Below are positions 1 through 11,169 of a stretch of 64,000 nucleotides of DNA, one piece after another (positions within the stretch are counted from its first letter, which is position 1; every line of letters starts with the position of its first letter). The stretch covers positions 408,431 through 472,430 of the forward strand of contig BSQZ01000054.1 in NCBI GenBank assembly GCA_033239005.1, read 5' to 3'. The DNA is from Lamellibrachia satsuma (taxonomy: Eukaryota; Annelida; Polychaeta; Sabellida; Siboglinidae). The notes under the pieces were generated by a model, which saw only the letters and a program-made list of their open reading frames with translations, did not search any database and was not told where the DNA came from. Position numbers and translations under genes: made by a program.

Positions 1-183
1 CGACCAGACTCTATAACAGGAGGATCCTCAAGTCGACCAGTGAACACTGTTGGGGACGGTGCTTCTGCGACCAGACTCTATAACAGGAGGATCCTCAAGT
101 CGACCAGTGAACACTGTTGGGGACGGTGCTCCTGCGACCAGACTCTATAACAGGAGGATCCTCAAGTCGACCAGTGAACACTG
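1..183. repeat. 67-bp tandem repeat, about 2.7 copies
   Basis: The unit begins CGACCAGACTCTATAACAGG and restarts at 1, 68 and 135, giving a constant 67-bp period with almost no divergence. The array runs off the left edge, so its true length is unknown. It ends near 183, where unique AT-rich sequence begins. Confidence 0.9.
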
Positions 184-540
184 ACAATTAGCGTAAGAAG
201 AATAATTAACATGAATTGTTAATTAGGACCCCGAACGGTATGTTTTTTTTATTATTTACGTCTTACTTGTATGTATGTTAGGTAGTTGACTGCCGATATG
301 TTGCGCATAAACGACGCATACAAAACGGGATAATTGTAGCGTATTCGCATTCATTATAGGACGTTACTAAAGCAGAGTTCTTTATTATATAATTTATTCC
401 ACATTTTGTGGGGTTTTCATACGTTTAATAACCAAATAGGGTATCCCATTTATATCAATTCCCCAATAAATACAGGGTTTTCTCTCGGTCAAATTATGCG
501 AATATTAGTAATATATTACTTTAAGGATTTGTTTTACGAC
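184..540. other. AT-rich stretch without recognised feature
   Basis: No ORF of note, repeat or RNA signature was recognised between the 67-bp array and the duplicated LTR-like segment. Confidence 0.5.
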
Positions 541-554
541 CAATCGTTTTTCTG

Positions 555-1260
<706 letters not shown>

Positions 1261-1581
1261 AACTCGCCTACTGCTGTCGAACAGAAGCGTACACGAGGGG
1301 AAGTCATTCCCCTTGATTCGGCGTTTTCACATTGACTCTTCTAAATGTTTTTTTCTGTGGCGCTTGAACTTATAACGTGCCACAGAGACTAACCGATGAC
1401 TTCTTCCTGACCGGAGGCCGTGTCGCACACAGTCACATCGCTACATGGACACTGATTGTCGTCTTGGACGCACTTCATCCTGAAGTCACCTTATGAGTGA
1501 AAGTCCAACAATTGCGTTCGTATATTATTTCTGTGCTTTCCGACCATCGATTGCCTAATATAACCAAGGGTTCTTGGTTAA

Positions 1582-2130
1582 ATGCTTACAAGCCATCGAA
1601 AGTCAAATTCCCCACTCGACTCCGATCGGTCGACGGACTCAACGTGCGTTCTTGACCCCGGTGACATCATTCTCAATAAGGTGTTTGGCGTCGGACGCCC
1701 AGGTGGCTGCGACCAGGCGTTCGATTCAGCAGGTGCGTTCGGACAACCAGCGTGTAATTCATCAAACCAACTAGTGACCGCGGTGAATCACAAGTTTGCA
1801 GAGCTTCGATGCAATCGTAAACATATCCGGGACATTGAGGCGTACATTTCAAAATTGCACGACCGAATTACGAGGTGGACAGCTATTTTCACAATTGCTT
1901 TTGAACGCGCACGCGCCAGTCTCCGAATCTATCAGTGTTTACCGGTTCTAGAATGTGTGCGCCTATTCTGTATCCGCCAGTTAATTCGATATCAGAGGCA
2001 TCGTGCAGTGCTAGAAAGTGGGATTTTGACGGAAGACATTTTACCGCCAATGCTTCCGGCTATGCTCTCCAAATTCAGGTACATACAGACCTTGCATATG
2101 ATATTCTAGTGTGGCTATGTTTTACCGCAT
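1582..2130 (+). pseudogene. retroviral-envelope-like remnant (Ty3/gypsy-type env), truncated
   Basis: The open frame at 1582-2109 encodes about 175 residues. A polar, heptad-like stretch (residues about 65-95) is followed by a segment with [10 protein letters not shown] near residue 145. A second copy at 39900-40185 shares that segment and continues with a block ([18 protein letters not shown]) typical of the ectodomain end of envelope/F-like proteins of animal LTR elements. Here the homology breaks at about 2058, after the proline pair, and the frame ends without a membrane anchor. No pol or gag lies nearby, so this is a dead fragment. The assignment is by motif resemblance only. Confidence 0.4.
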
Positions 2131-3060
2131 GACTGCTTAGGAAGTAATCCTTGTATTTGTAAAACGGGTCCCGTGTTTTCCCAGGACGGCTTAACATGTC
2201 CACGAGGGATAATTGCTAACAATCAGGCCCTCATGTGGAGTCACGAATACTCGTTCCCCCGAACGACTAGTTTATTTCGGCAATTAGGCCATAACACATT
2301 TCTTATATTATATTTATTATATAGTCCCAGGGTGAGCCTTTTAATGTATTTTGTACTGGATCACGGAGTAAGACATGTTATTTGTCATATGGCTTGTACG
2401 TCGTTCATGTACGAGCTGGTTGTTGCGTCGCTGGTCGAGTGTGGACCTTACACGGAATGATACAACGTTCGATGCATGTTGATGTTAGCACCCACATGAT
2501 TCCTATTGCTCCTTTCAATTGGTCAGAGTTGGTGTCACACCAGCTTATTCACTCCAAATTGCAATCCCCTGCTTCAAAATTTCTATATGAAATCAAGGAC
2601 GTTGAAATAGCGACGTTGCAAGGTTTTGAGAAATCCCCTGAGTTGATGAATTGAACAATGTGGTCCCCTACCGCTAGTGGCTTTTTTCCACTCGGCCCTT
2701 CCACAGCGCAGTGGTAATTTATTGGTTTCGTGATAACTTACCGTTTCGGCGCCGCTCGAATCCTAACCCGACGTCCACACTCCGGCTGTCAGTTACTCAC
2801 CTGACGCAGACGAAGTCACCCCTAGTGACTCGCCTGAACGGGCCGCCATGATGCGTGTTCACGCGAGTATACTCGCATTTGTACACGACTAATAATTCGT
2901 CAATTGCGGGAAATTGTCTGGTTGCTCACAGACTAACTGTTGCTCGTTATCGTGACTATTAGTAGTTAACTCATTTGACTTTTTATTATCTGTTTGTGAT
3001 GCCTATGTATATTTTCAAAGTTGTGTGGATTCCCCGACTATTTGGTCTGAATTTGGGTTA
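2131..3060. other. no gene recognised
   Basis: Short open frames (2173-2460, 2382-2654) show no recognised domain and no paralogous copy in the window. They are treated as chance ORFs. The sequence is moderately AT-rich and mostly unique within the window. Confidence 0.5.
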
Positions 3061-3064
3061 TGTT

Positions 3065-4105
3065 GCTGACGTATTGGTTGTTGTTGTCAGTGACGTTTCA
3101 TGGCCAACAGTAAGTGTTGTTTGCTGACGTATTGGTTGTTGTTGTCAGTGATGTTTCAAGGCCAACAGTACGAGTTGTTTGCTGACGTATTGGTTGTTGT
3201 TGTCAGTGATGTTTCAAGGCCAACAGTACGAGTTGTTTGCTGACGTATTGGTTGTTGTTGTCTGTGTTGTTTCATGGCCAACAGTACGTGTTGTTTGCTG
3301 ACGTATTGGTTGTTGTTGTCAGTGATGTTTCAAGGCCAGCAGTACGTGTTGTTTGCTGACGTATAGGTTGTTGTTGTCAGTGTTGTTTCATGGCCAACAG
3401 TACGTGTTGTTTGCTGACGTATTGGTTGTTGTTGTCAGTGATGTTTCATGGCCAACAGTACGTGTTGTTTGCTGACGTATTGGTTGTTGTTGTCAGTGAT
3501 GTTTCATGGCCAACAGTACGTGTTGTTTGCTGACGTATTGGTTGTTGTTGTCAGTGATGTTTCAAGGCCAACAGTAAGTGTTGTTTGCTGACGTATTGGT
3601 TGTTTTTGTCAGTGATGTTTCATGGCCAACAGTACGTTTTGTTTGCTGACGTATTGGTTGTTGTTGTCAGTGATGTTTCATGGCCAACAGTACGTGTTGT
3701 TTGCTGACGTATTGGTTGTTGTTGTCAGTGGTGTTTCATGGCCAACAGTACGTTTTGTTTGCTGACGTATTGGTTGTTGTTGTCAGTGATGTTTCATGGC
3801 CAACAGTACGTTTTGTTTGCTGACGTATTGGTTGTTGTTGTCAGTGATGTTTCATGGCCAACAGTACGTGTTGTTTGCTGACGTATTGTTTGTTGTTGTC
3901 AGTGATGTTTCATGGCCAACAGTAAGTGTTGTTTGCTGACGTATGGATTGTTGTTGTCAGTGATGTTTCATGGCCAACAGTAAGTGTTGTTTGCTGACGT
4001 ATTGATTGTTGTTGTCAGTGATGTTTCATGGCCAACAGTAAGTGTTGTTTGCTGACGTATTGGTCGTTGTTGTCAGTGATGTTTCATGGCCATCAGTACG
4101 TGTCG
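3065..4105. repeat. 58-bp minisatellite, about 18 copies
   Basis: The unit starts GCTGACGTATTGGTTGTTGT and ends ...AACAGTACGTGTTGTTT. It restarts every 58 bp (3065, 3123, 3181, 3239 and so on) to about 4105. Copies differ by scattered substitutions such as ACGTG/AAGTG and CAAGG/CATGG. A paralogous locus at 50425-50455 keeps only part of one unit beside the same downstream flank, so copy number has changed greatly between duplicates. Confidence 0.95.
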
Positions 4106-4124
4106 TTCTCTATCACACGCACCT

Positions 4125-4319
4125 TACGTAGATGGTTCTCCATGCTTATTATTGGAATTTATGTTGTATAATGTTCGTATTTGATTATATGTGTGGTGAT
4201 GCTTTTCTTTTTTTTCGTTTGCTTTTAAATGACGTGCTATGTATTGGCAATTGGTTGAATGTGTGCGGCCTTGCTATTCACTCTTTGATTTATGTATGGT
4301 TTTAGAGGTATAATGAATT
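4125..4319 (+). repeat. flank of the 58-bp array, duplicated at 50457-50663
   Basis: Sequence from AGATGGTTCTCCATGCTTAT to TTTTAGAGGTATAATGAATT recurs at 50457-50663 with about 90 percent identity by eye. Its last 70 bases also recur at 40425-40490. No coding potential was recognised. In two of the three places a dinucleotide array begins directly after it. Confidence 0.8.
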
Positions 4320-4558
<239 letters not shown>

Positions 4559-7500
4559 CAAGATACTTTATTGTGTTTCTCAAAAGAGAACTTTGTTTTA
4601 TTTTCATATAAAATACATAAAAACAGTACATAAAACAGTACATAGGCAGTAACAGTAGAAATAAATATGATTCATTTCCCACACATTCATCTCCTCTCAC
4701 TCGTACATTGATGATGGTGTTGGTGACAAGGAGAAATAAAAGATATATAATAAATATAAATTTTAAAATAGACCGATTATTAACATTATTAAGTATTACG
4801 AAATATATTTAAAATATATACAAGGCAAGCTATGGATAATGTTTATACATTATTACTCAGTGACTATATTAAACAAAATAATTTACTCTGTATAAATAAT
4901 ATACGCACTAAACTAAGACTGGTTCCGTTCAAATAACTTAAGATTTGTTGATAATCTTGAGGACATTGGAACAAAACTTTTCAGTGTCTTCGCCTTCTTT
5001 GCAGTGAAAGTTCTTAGTCTCCTGCCTGATGGTAGTGTCTCATAGTACTGGAAAGGATGTGACACAAGTCACTCATGATTTGCAAATCCTCTCTCATGGG
5101 TCTTTTCTGATACAGCTCACTTAGTCCAGTCTGTCTCACTCCCACAACCTTACTTCCCCTATTGACAATACTGTTCAACCTGCCTCTATTCTTCACACTC
5201 TGTGCCAAACCAGCAGACAAAAGAAGATTTCAAAACAGATTCAATAAATCTGCGATAGAACATCTGCAGAGTCTTAGGACTCACACCAAAGGATTTTAGT
5301 CTGAACTTGCAGAACATTCTCTGATGACATTTATTTACAATGCAGTTTGTGTTAGATTCAACAGTTAGTTTATTATCCAAAACAGTGCCAACATATTTAT
5401 ACTCATTAACTTTTTCCACAATCACACCCTCTATAACAAGCTCAGCCACACATCCATTCTAAAGTTTACTACCATCTTTCTGGTCTTTGTACTTGTACTT
5501 GTACAAGCTGCACATGGAGCTACTTCTCCTGAAATTGTCAGTATATATAGTGAAAAGCACAGGTGACAGAACTATGCCTGGGGGGCACCGATGGATGCTG
5601 TTTTGACCTGAGACAGAATATTTTGGTATCTAGCGACCTGAGATCTGTTGACAAGGAAGTCGATCAACCACACGATCAAGTTTGGTCTAATATTCCGACT
5701 GAACAGCTTGTTCTGCTAACAAATGTGGCTGTATCGTGTTGAACGCCGACGAATAATCTATAAATAGGATTCTGATATAAGATCCAGCTTTATCCAGGTG
5801 ATTGTATGTGTCATGAAGAAGTGATAGAATGGCATCTTCTACTCCTCTATTCCTCTTATATGCAAACTGTAGAGGGTCTAGTTTGCCTTCTGTCTGTTTG
5901 AGTAAGTGGTGCAACATTATTCTCTCAAAGCATTTCATGATAATGGGTGTAAGATCAACTGGGCGAAAGTCGTTAAGTTCAACTGGGTTGGGTATTTTGG
6001 GCACTGGGCAAATAATTGATTTTTCCACAGGGCAGGTATGGCATTTGAGCTGATTGACAAGTTGAACAGCCTTGTAACAACACCAGAGAGCTGTTCACTG
6101 CATGCCTTCAGTACCCTATCGCTGAGGTTATCTGGCCCTGTAGCTTTCCTAATGTTAAGCTAGTTTAACTCTCTCTGAACAACATTTAGGGTGATTTCTT
6201 CTACTTCTGTGTCATTAACATCTGTGTATATGTTCTGCCTAACACGGTCTAGAAACTGACTCAATTCTCCAGTAAAATCGAATCGATCACAACTACAATA
6301 AAAATTATAAAATTGTTCAGCGCGGTCAGTTTGTTCAGAGAGACTAGATACAGAGTCCTTGGCTTAGGGTTGGGTTTGCCCAGCAAGAATCTTTAGACCC
6401 CGCCAGGCATCCCGCATGTTACCCCCCTTAAACTGGAATTCAATTTTATCCTTGTATTCTGCCTTTGCATCACGTATTTGTCTTTTAAGTTCAGTCTGAA
6501 TTCGTTTTCCCTCCTCACTATTTTTTTTTAGGTACGCATCTCTCTTTTGGCTAACTGTCTTTTTTAGTTCCTTTGTAATCCATGGTTTGGTATTTGGGAA
6601 TGATTTTACAAGGTTCGTGGTATGGTCATGTCCTTTCCTCGTTTTCAGCTTCTGTCTGTATACTGGGATCACGTGTACGGTGGTGTGATCCGTATTTTGC
6701 CAGCGCGAGTTGCAGACGACACGTACAGCTGGTAGGATGGAAGTGTAGTAGCAGACGACACGTAGAGCTGGTAGGATGGAAGAGTAGTAGCAGACGACAC
6801 GTACAGCTGGTAGGATGGAAGAGTAGTAGCAGACGACACGTACTGCTGGTAGGACGGAAGAGCTGAACGTAGGCTGCACTTATTGAAGTATCCTAACACG
6901 AAGCACGGAGCCTCAGGTGAAATCAGTTCGAGGGTGTGCACGCGGCAATTGTCGTCGCTGCCCGAGTCTCATTGGCAGGTCGATGTACGTACACGACTGT
7001 AATGAACACCTGTCCACATTCACATAAATGAAAACACCTCCATCGGTGGATTTACCGTTAATGTGTTTTTTTCCCTATCCAGTCTAAAAGGTTCACCAAA
7101 GCCATCAATATTTAAGTAGTTCCCTGGTATAGTTTCATCCAGCCACGTTTCCGTGAAACACATTACATATGCATCTCTGAACTCAGTCAGGAAACGAACG
7201 TTTGCTTGTATTTCATCAAGTTTGTTGTTGCATGTCGCGGGTCTCGCTGATCTCACAATTGCTATCAGAATGGACGGCAAGAGGGGCGACATTTTCTTTT
7301 TCTTAGACGGTTTCTAACACCTGCACGTTTACCACGTTTATGCTTCTGACATTTGTCGGTGTTACTTTTAGCAATCATTCCGCACGGAAAGTAAATTGTG
7401 CTCATACCTTCAGAGTCTGTAAGTACAGAAACGTAGGAGAAATTCCAGACTATAACGAACGGATATGTTGATATCAGCTTGGCCAGGCCATTCGCCGCCT

Positions 7501-7690
7501 GGCGGGCGGCTTGGTCAATGTTGAATTTGCTCACGGTCGCCGCCATGTTGAATAAACACGTAACACTGTCAGAGCGCACTTGGCCACCGGTCGGCAGCTG
7601 AGTAGCGCCCCTTAGGGGATGGTCGATGACACATTGACGCACGTGCAGAACAGACAAAGAGCATCCATGTTCTTTGTTAGACTCGGGCAA
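4559..7690 (-). pseudogene. L2/CR1-like LINE, nearly full length but dead
   Basis: Reading right to left, the pieces appear in the order of an L2-clade retrotransposon. First is a basic region with HKRGKRAGVRNRLRKRK (about 7300-7340). Then comes an apurinic-type endonuclease with CFTETWLDE (about 7140-7170), followed by a linker with DAWRGLKILAG (about 6380-6410). The reverse transcriptase has LFIDYSSAFNTI (about 5735-5770) and GAPPGIVLSPVLF (about 5550-5590). A C-terminal part with KYVGTVLDNKL (about 5370-5410) runs on to about 4930, followed by a 3-prime UTR. Frameshifts occur near 7050, 6690 and between RT blocks. The catalytic YADD box is missing: near 5500 the sequence jumps from SSSMCSLYKY to KTRKMVVNF. 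The element cannot be active. Confidence 0.85.
6713..6861 (-). repeat. 39-bp tandem repeat inside the LINE endonuclease frame
   Basis: About four units built on GCAGACGACACGTACAGCTG, period 39 bp. On the minus strand each unit encodes 13 residues (LPSYQLYVSSATT) and keeps the endonuclease frame open (ORF 6669-6941). The first unit (LPSYQQYVSSATT, following FNKCSLRSA) appears to be the original endonuclease sequence. The extra units are expansions, followed by a deletion just before DHTTVHVIPVYRQKLK. Confidence 0.88.
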
Positions 7691-8300
7691 TGGTGATCAT
7701 TATTGCAATGACCAGACCGAACGAAGAGAGAGACTAAGGAAAAGAGGGCAGACAAGAAGTCATCTCCTTAGACCATGTTGGGTTACGGGTGTCATAGATC
7801 CCCAACTTAGCTTAACAGACAATCGCGGTGCCATACATTTATCTTGAAGTGACATTTCGAAGGAACTCCCTACGCACTAAGGAGTTACGACTCACTAGAT
7901 ATATAAAGGCCGACGTTTCAGACAAGAAGTCATCTCCTTAGAACATGTTGAGTTACGGGTGTCACAGATTCCCAACATAGTTTAACAGACAATCGAGGTA
8001 CCGTACATTTATCTTGAAGTGACACTTCAAAGGAATGTTCTACGCACTAAGGAGTCACGACTCACTACGTATATAAAGGCCGTCGTTTAGTTGCTAGACA
8101 TGATAGTGATGATTATGACTACTACGATTTCATGATTAGTTTACTCTTATTATGGTGATGAGGCTGACGCTGATTTTCATGATAAGACTTTCGCCGTAGC
8201 CTACTGTATAAATGTTATACTAAATAAAAGCCTACTAACGTAGGTCGAACCTGATGACACACTAACGTGTATTTATTTATACATTAAACACGTGGAGACA
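7605..8300. repeat. left part of duplicated unit X (paralogue of 50980-51290)
   Basis: 7610-7720 matches 50985-51070 (GATGACACATTGACGCAC, GGCAATGGTGATCA). 8075-8270 matches 51095-51280 (TTAGTTGCTAGACATGAT, GATTATGACTACTACGATTT). Sequence between these blocks is present here but missing from the 51-kb copy. It includes the 170-bp tandem pair. Confidence 0.8.
7751..8090. repeat. 170-bp tandem pair with TATA-like motif
   Basis: Two copies start with GACAAGAAGTCATCTCCTTA at 7751 and 7921, and each ends with a TATATAAAGGCC-like box (7909-7920 and 8079-8090). They are about 88 percent identical by eye. The paralogue at about 51080 has only the final TATATAAAGGCC. Confidence 0.9.
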
Positions 8301-8579
8301 GACCGCTGAACGAAGTAGGTGTAAAGTTCTGACGTAAACAATGGAACGGTAACTAAGGGAAGCCAATGTCCAGCGACCGGCGGATCCTTAAGTTACTCTG
8401 TGACGAGTTCCACGAATCACAAACCACATAGATTAATTCAACGATATTAGCATAACTTTGAAATATGGCCTATAAAGGACTCCAGTTAAACGAACCACTG
8501 TTCGTTCGAATCTATAGTGTGTGACTAGTTTTAGTAGTATGCGAAACCAATTTAATAAAAGAGTGCGTTCATTTGTTAA

Positions 8580-8790
8580 ATTCATCGAAATAGATTTAAC
8601 AAGATTTGCCATCCAGGCCAAAGGCCCAGATGGCAAATGGACAAGGAAGCCAAAGGCTTATTGAGAGTCCAACAATGTTAATTTACTTATACCCCGCCCT
8701 CCTGAGATATGTGTCAACCTTGTTTTAAACATATTCACGCTGCTAGCAGTTGCACAATCTGTAGACAAAATAAATGACTTTGTTCGTTAG
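8580..8790 (-). pseudogene. LINE 3-prime fragment (paralogue of 62870-63210)
   Basis: TTTAACAAGATT, then a block containing GATGGCAAATGGACAAGGAA and GAGAGTCCAACAATG, matches 62865-63060. There the minus strand encodes the C-terminal tail of a CR1-like reverse transcriptase. Only a short, heavily mutated part remains here. Confidence 0.6.
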
Positions 8791-8904
8791 ATCGGGTAAC
8801 TGCCGAAAGCATAGTGTGTATGGTAATTTTACCAAGACTAAATAAGCAAATTGTAAAAACGAACTAGCATGTCGTAAAGAATATTTCATTGTAGATACGT
8901 TTAA

Positions 8905-9134
8905 AACGATTCGTCAGAAATATCGTGCGCTATAAAATGCGGAATGTAAGACGGACACGGTTCAGTGAGTTTAGGCTAAGGCCATGTCTTCAAATGCGAC
9001 TAGATAATTATATTGAATGTGTAGTGAGTGCACTGCTGTCGGAAATGTGTATTAGTTATCATTTCGAAGTGTCAATAACTGGACAATCACCGTGGTCCAG
9101 TGGACGCAACGGTTCTGTCATTCTGTGGTTCTCA
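8905..9134 (+). repeat. SINE-like repeat S, copy 1
   Basis: A conserved stretch of about 230 bp runs from ACGATTCGTCAGAAAT through GTAAGACGGACACGGTTCAG to CACCGTGGTCCAGTGGACGC and GGTTCTGTCATTCTGTGG. It recurs in the same orientation at 13722, 28428, 44015, 51687 and 55139, with a partial copy at 21877. Every copy is followed at once by a tetranucleotide array. GTGGTCCAGTGG resembles a Pol III A box, but no proper B box was found. Confidence 0.8.
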
Positions 9135-9255
9135 CCGACCGACCGACCGACCGACCGACCGACCGACCGACCGACCGACCGACCGACCGACCGACCGACC
9201 GACCGACCGACCGACCGACCGACCGACCGACCGACCGACCGACCGACCGACCGAC
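9135..9255. repeat. (CGAC)n array, about 30 units
   Basis: Uninterrupted CGAC units begin directly after repeat S copy 1 and grade into CTGA/CTCA units. The paralogue at 51915 has about 146 units and the one at 28650 has none. Open frames across it encode only PTDR or SVGR repeats. Confidence 0.97.
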
Positions 9256-9955
9256 TCACTCACTGACTCCCTGATTGACTCGCTGCCTCACTCACTGACT
9301 CATTGACTGACTGGCTGACTAACTCACTGACTCACTGACTGATTCACTCACTAACTCTCTCTCTCACTGATTCACTGTCTCACTGACTAACTCACTACTG
9401 ACACACTGACTGACTGACTCACTGACTGACTGACTGACTGAGTGAGTGACCGACTGTCTCACTCACTCACTCCCTCACTCACTCACTCACTCACTCACTC
9501 ACTCACTCACTCACTAAATCAATCAGTCAATCAATCAATCAATCAGTATATCAATATTGATTGAGTGACTGACTGACTGATTGACTGACTGACTTACTGT
9601 CACACTCAATCACTCACTCACTTACTCACTCACTCACTCACTCACTAAATCAGTCAGTCAATCAATCAATATATTAAGCACGCAAACAAACGCTCTCCAA
9701 CTGACTTAATCATTCACTCAATCACTCATTCAGTCACTATGTCTGTAACTCAAACACTTCTGTAGTTCTCACTGACGCACTGACTCACTCACTGACTCAC
9801 TCACTCAATCAAACAATCACTAACTCGCTCACTCACTCATTCACTCTCTCACTCATTCACTCACTCACTCACTCACTCACTCTCTCTCTCACTCACTCAC
9901 GTAATCACTCATCATCTGACTGACTGATTGACTGACTGACTCACTCTCTCACTCA
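9256..9955. repeat. degenerate (CTCA/CTGA/ATCA)n array
   Basis: About 700 bp of mixed tetranucleotides, mostly CTCA, CTGA and TCAA, with short interruptions such as TATCAATATTGATT (9547-9560). Equivalent tails follow the other copies of repeat S. Confidence 0.93.
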
Positions 9956-10014
9956 CGTCAGACATTTGTTTGTTTCAAACATATAACAAACAAAACAAAC
10001 AAACAAACAAGCCA

Positions 10015-10045
10015 TGCACACAATACGCGTGAGTATTGTGTGCAA
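10015..10045. repeat. hairpin-forming inverted repeat
   Basis: GCACACAATAC and GTATTGTGTGC are perfect inverted arms separated by GCGTGA. The paralogue near 52918-52948 keeps an imperfect version. It lies just after a (AAAC)n-like stretch that closes the tetranucleotide array. Confidence 0.75.
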
Positions 10046-11169
10046 TCAAATAAGGAAATATTGCTTGAAAAGGGGTAGATGAGATGAACAGTTAAAAAGG
10101 TAGTCGTGTATACGGTCATTTCTCGCGAAACGTTCACAAACCTTGTTTAGCCCCATTGCTCCTTCAATAAACCGAGTAGACGATTGTGATCAGGTCGTAT
10201 GTATGCGTCTTGATTTTGACTTTTGGCGAAACCCTTCTTTTATATATGTACTATGAAAACGCTGAGTACTGGGTCCAATAAATTGGTAATTTTTGCTCCT
10301 TTTTGTGCAATATTTACACGAAGACGTCTTTAAAAAAGTTTTTATTATTCAAACCACTTATGTAAGACATACAGTTAATAGTTAGCTATAACGGCATATA
10401 TTTCTACAGACAAAATATTAACATATCTGGTCAAATCACTGAATTTTATTGATTGTTTTATGTTGGGGAAACAGTACTTCTTCATATAGGCAAATGCTCT
10501 CATACAACGTGATGCTTCAGCTGGATACTTTGGATACACAGTCTTTTTTAAATTAAAATCGTTGGTTAATTACTTGTCGCACATTTGCAGATACGTCGTG
10601 AGAAGAGTTCAATACATTATTGAGAACTATTAAGATGTCATCAATAACTCATGTCAAGCTAAATATTTGTCAATGGTCTAATGTGTAGACATTTTCTACG
10701 TTTTATGACACTTTTTACGGGCCTTGTAACCGTACGTCGCCCGAAACCGCCTGAAGCCGTCCGTCGACAAGAACTGCTACGTGGCGATTTACCCGGAGCT
10801 ACTTCCTAATGATCTTCGTGGGAATTAAAACGACGCCAAGCGAATAGAAAGGAGTCCAGTTTTGCCAAAGACCCAAAGGACACATTTGGTAAGTGTTTTT
10901 TTAATATATGTTTCTACTCGTTTGTATGAATGTCTTATAAATGCAATTAATGTCTAGTAGTGAGTAAATTGGTGATTTTCGTCGAGTTAATATGTGGGTT
11001 TCGTCGTCAGTAGCAATAATACGTGATTTACAGTATTATTCACGGGAACAGGCGTGCTCCAACTTGGAGATGACGGACGGTTTCAGGCGACTTACGATTG
11101 CAGCATTATCGAGATATATCGACTGGAGCGGTGTGATAGCCATAGTATGTTTTTATAAAATGGTTTTAT
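10046..11169. other. AT-rich stretch without recognised gene
   Basis: No protein family was recognised. A GC-richer block at 10733-10765 (CGTACGTCGCCCGAAACCG) is nearly the reverse complement of 11427-11445. A related motif occurs at 11075-11095, so diverged inverted copies of a short repeat may be present. Confidence 0.45.

Noticed and set aside
2173..2654. Two overlapping ORFs of 90-95 residues
   Set aside because: No domain, no paralogue in the window, no splice or start context favouring them.
3065..4105. Possible CRISPR array (regular 58-bp spacing)
   Set aside because: The whole unit repeats and there are no unique spacers; the context is eukaryotic.
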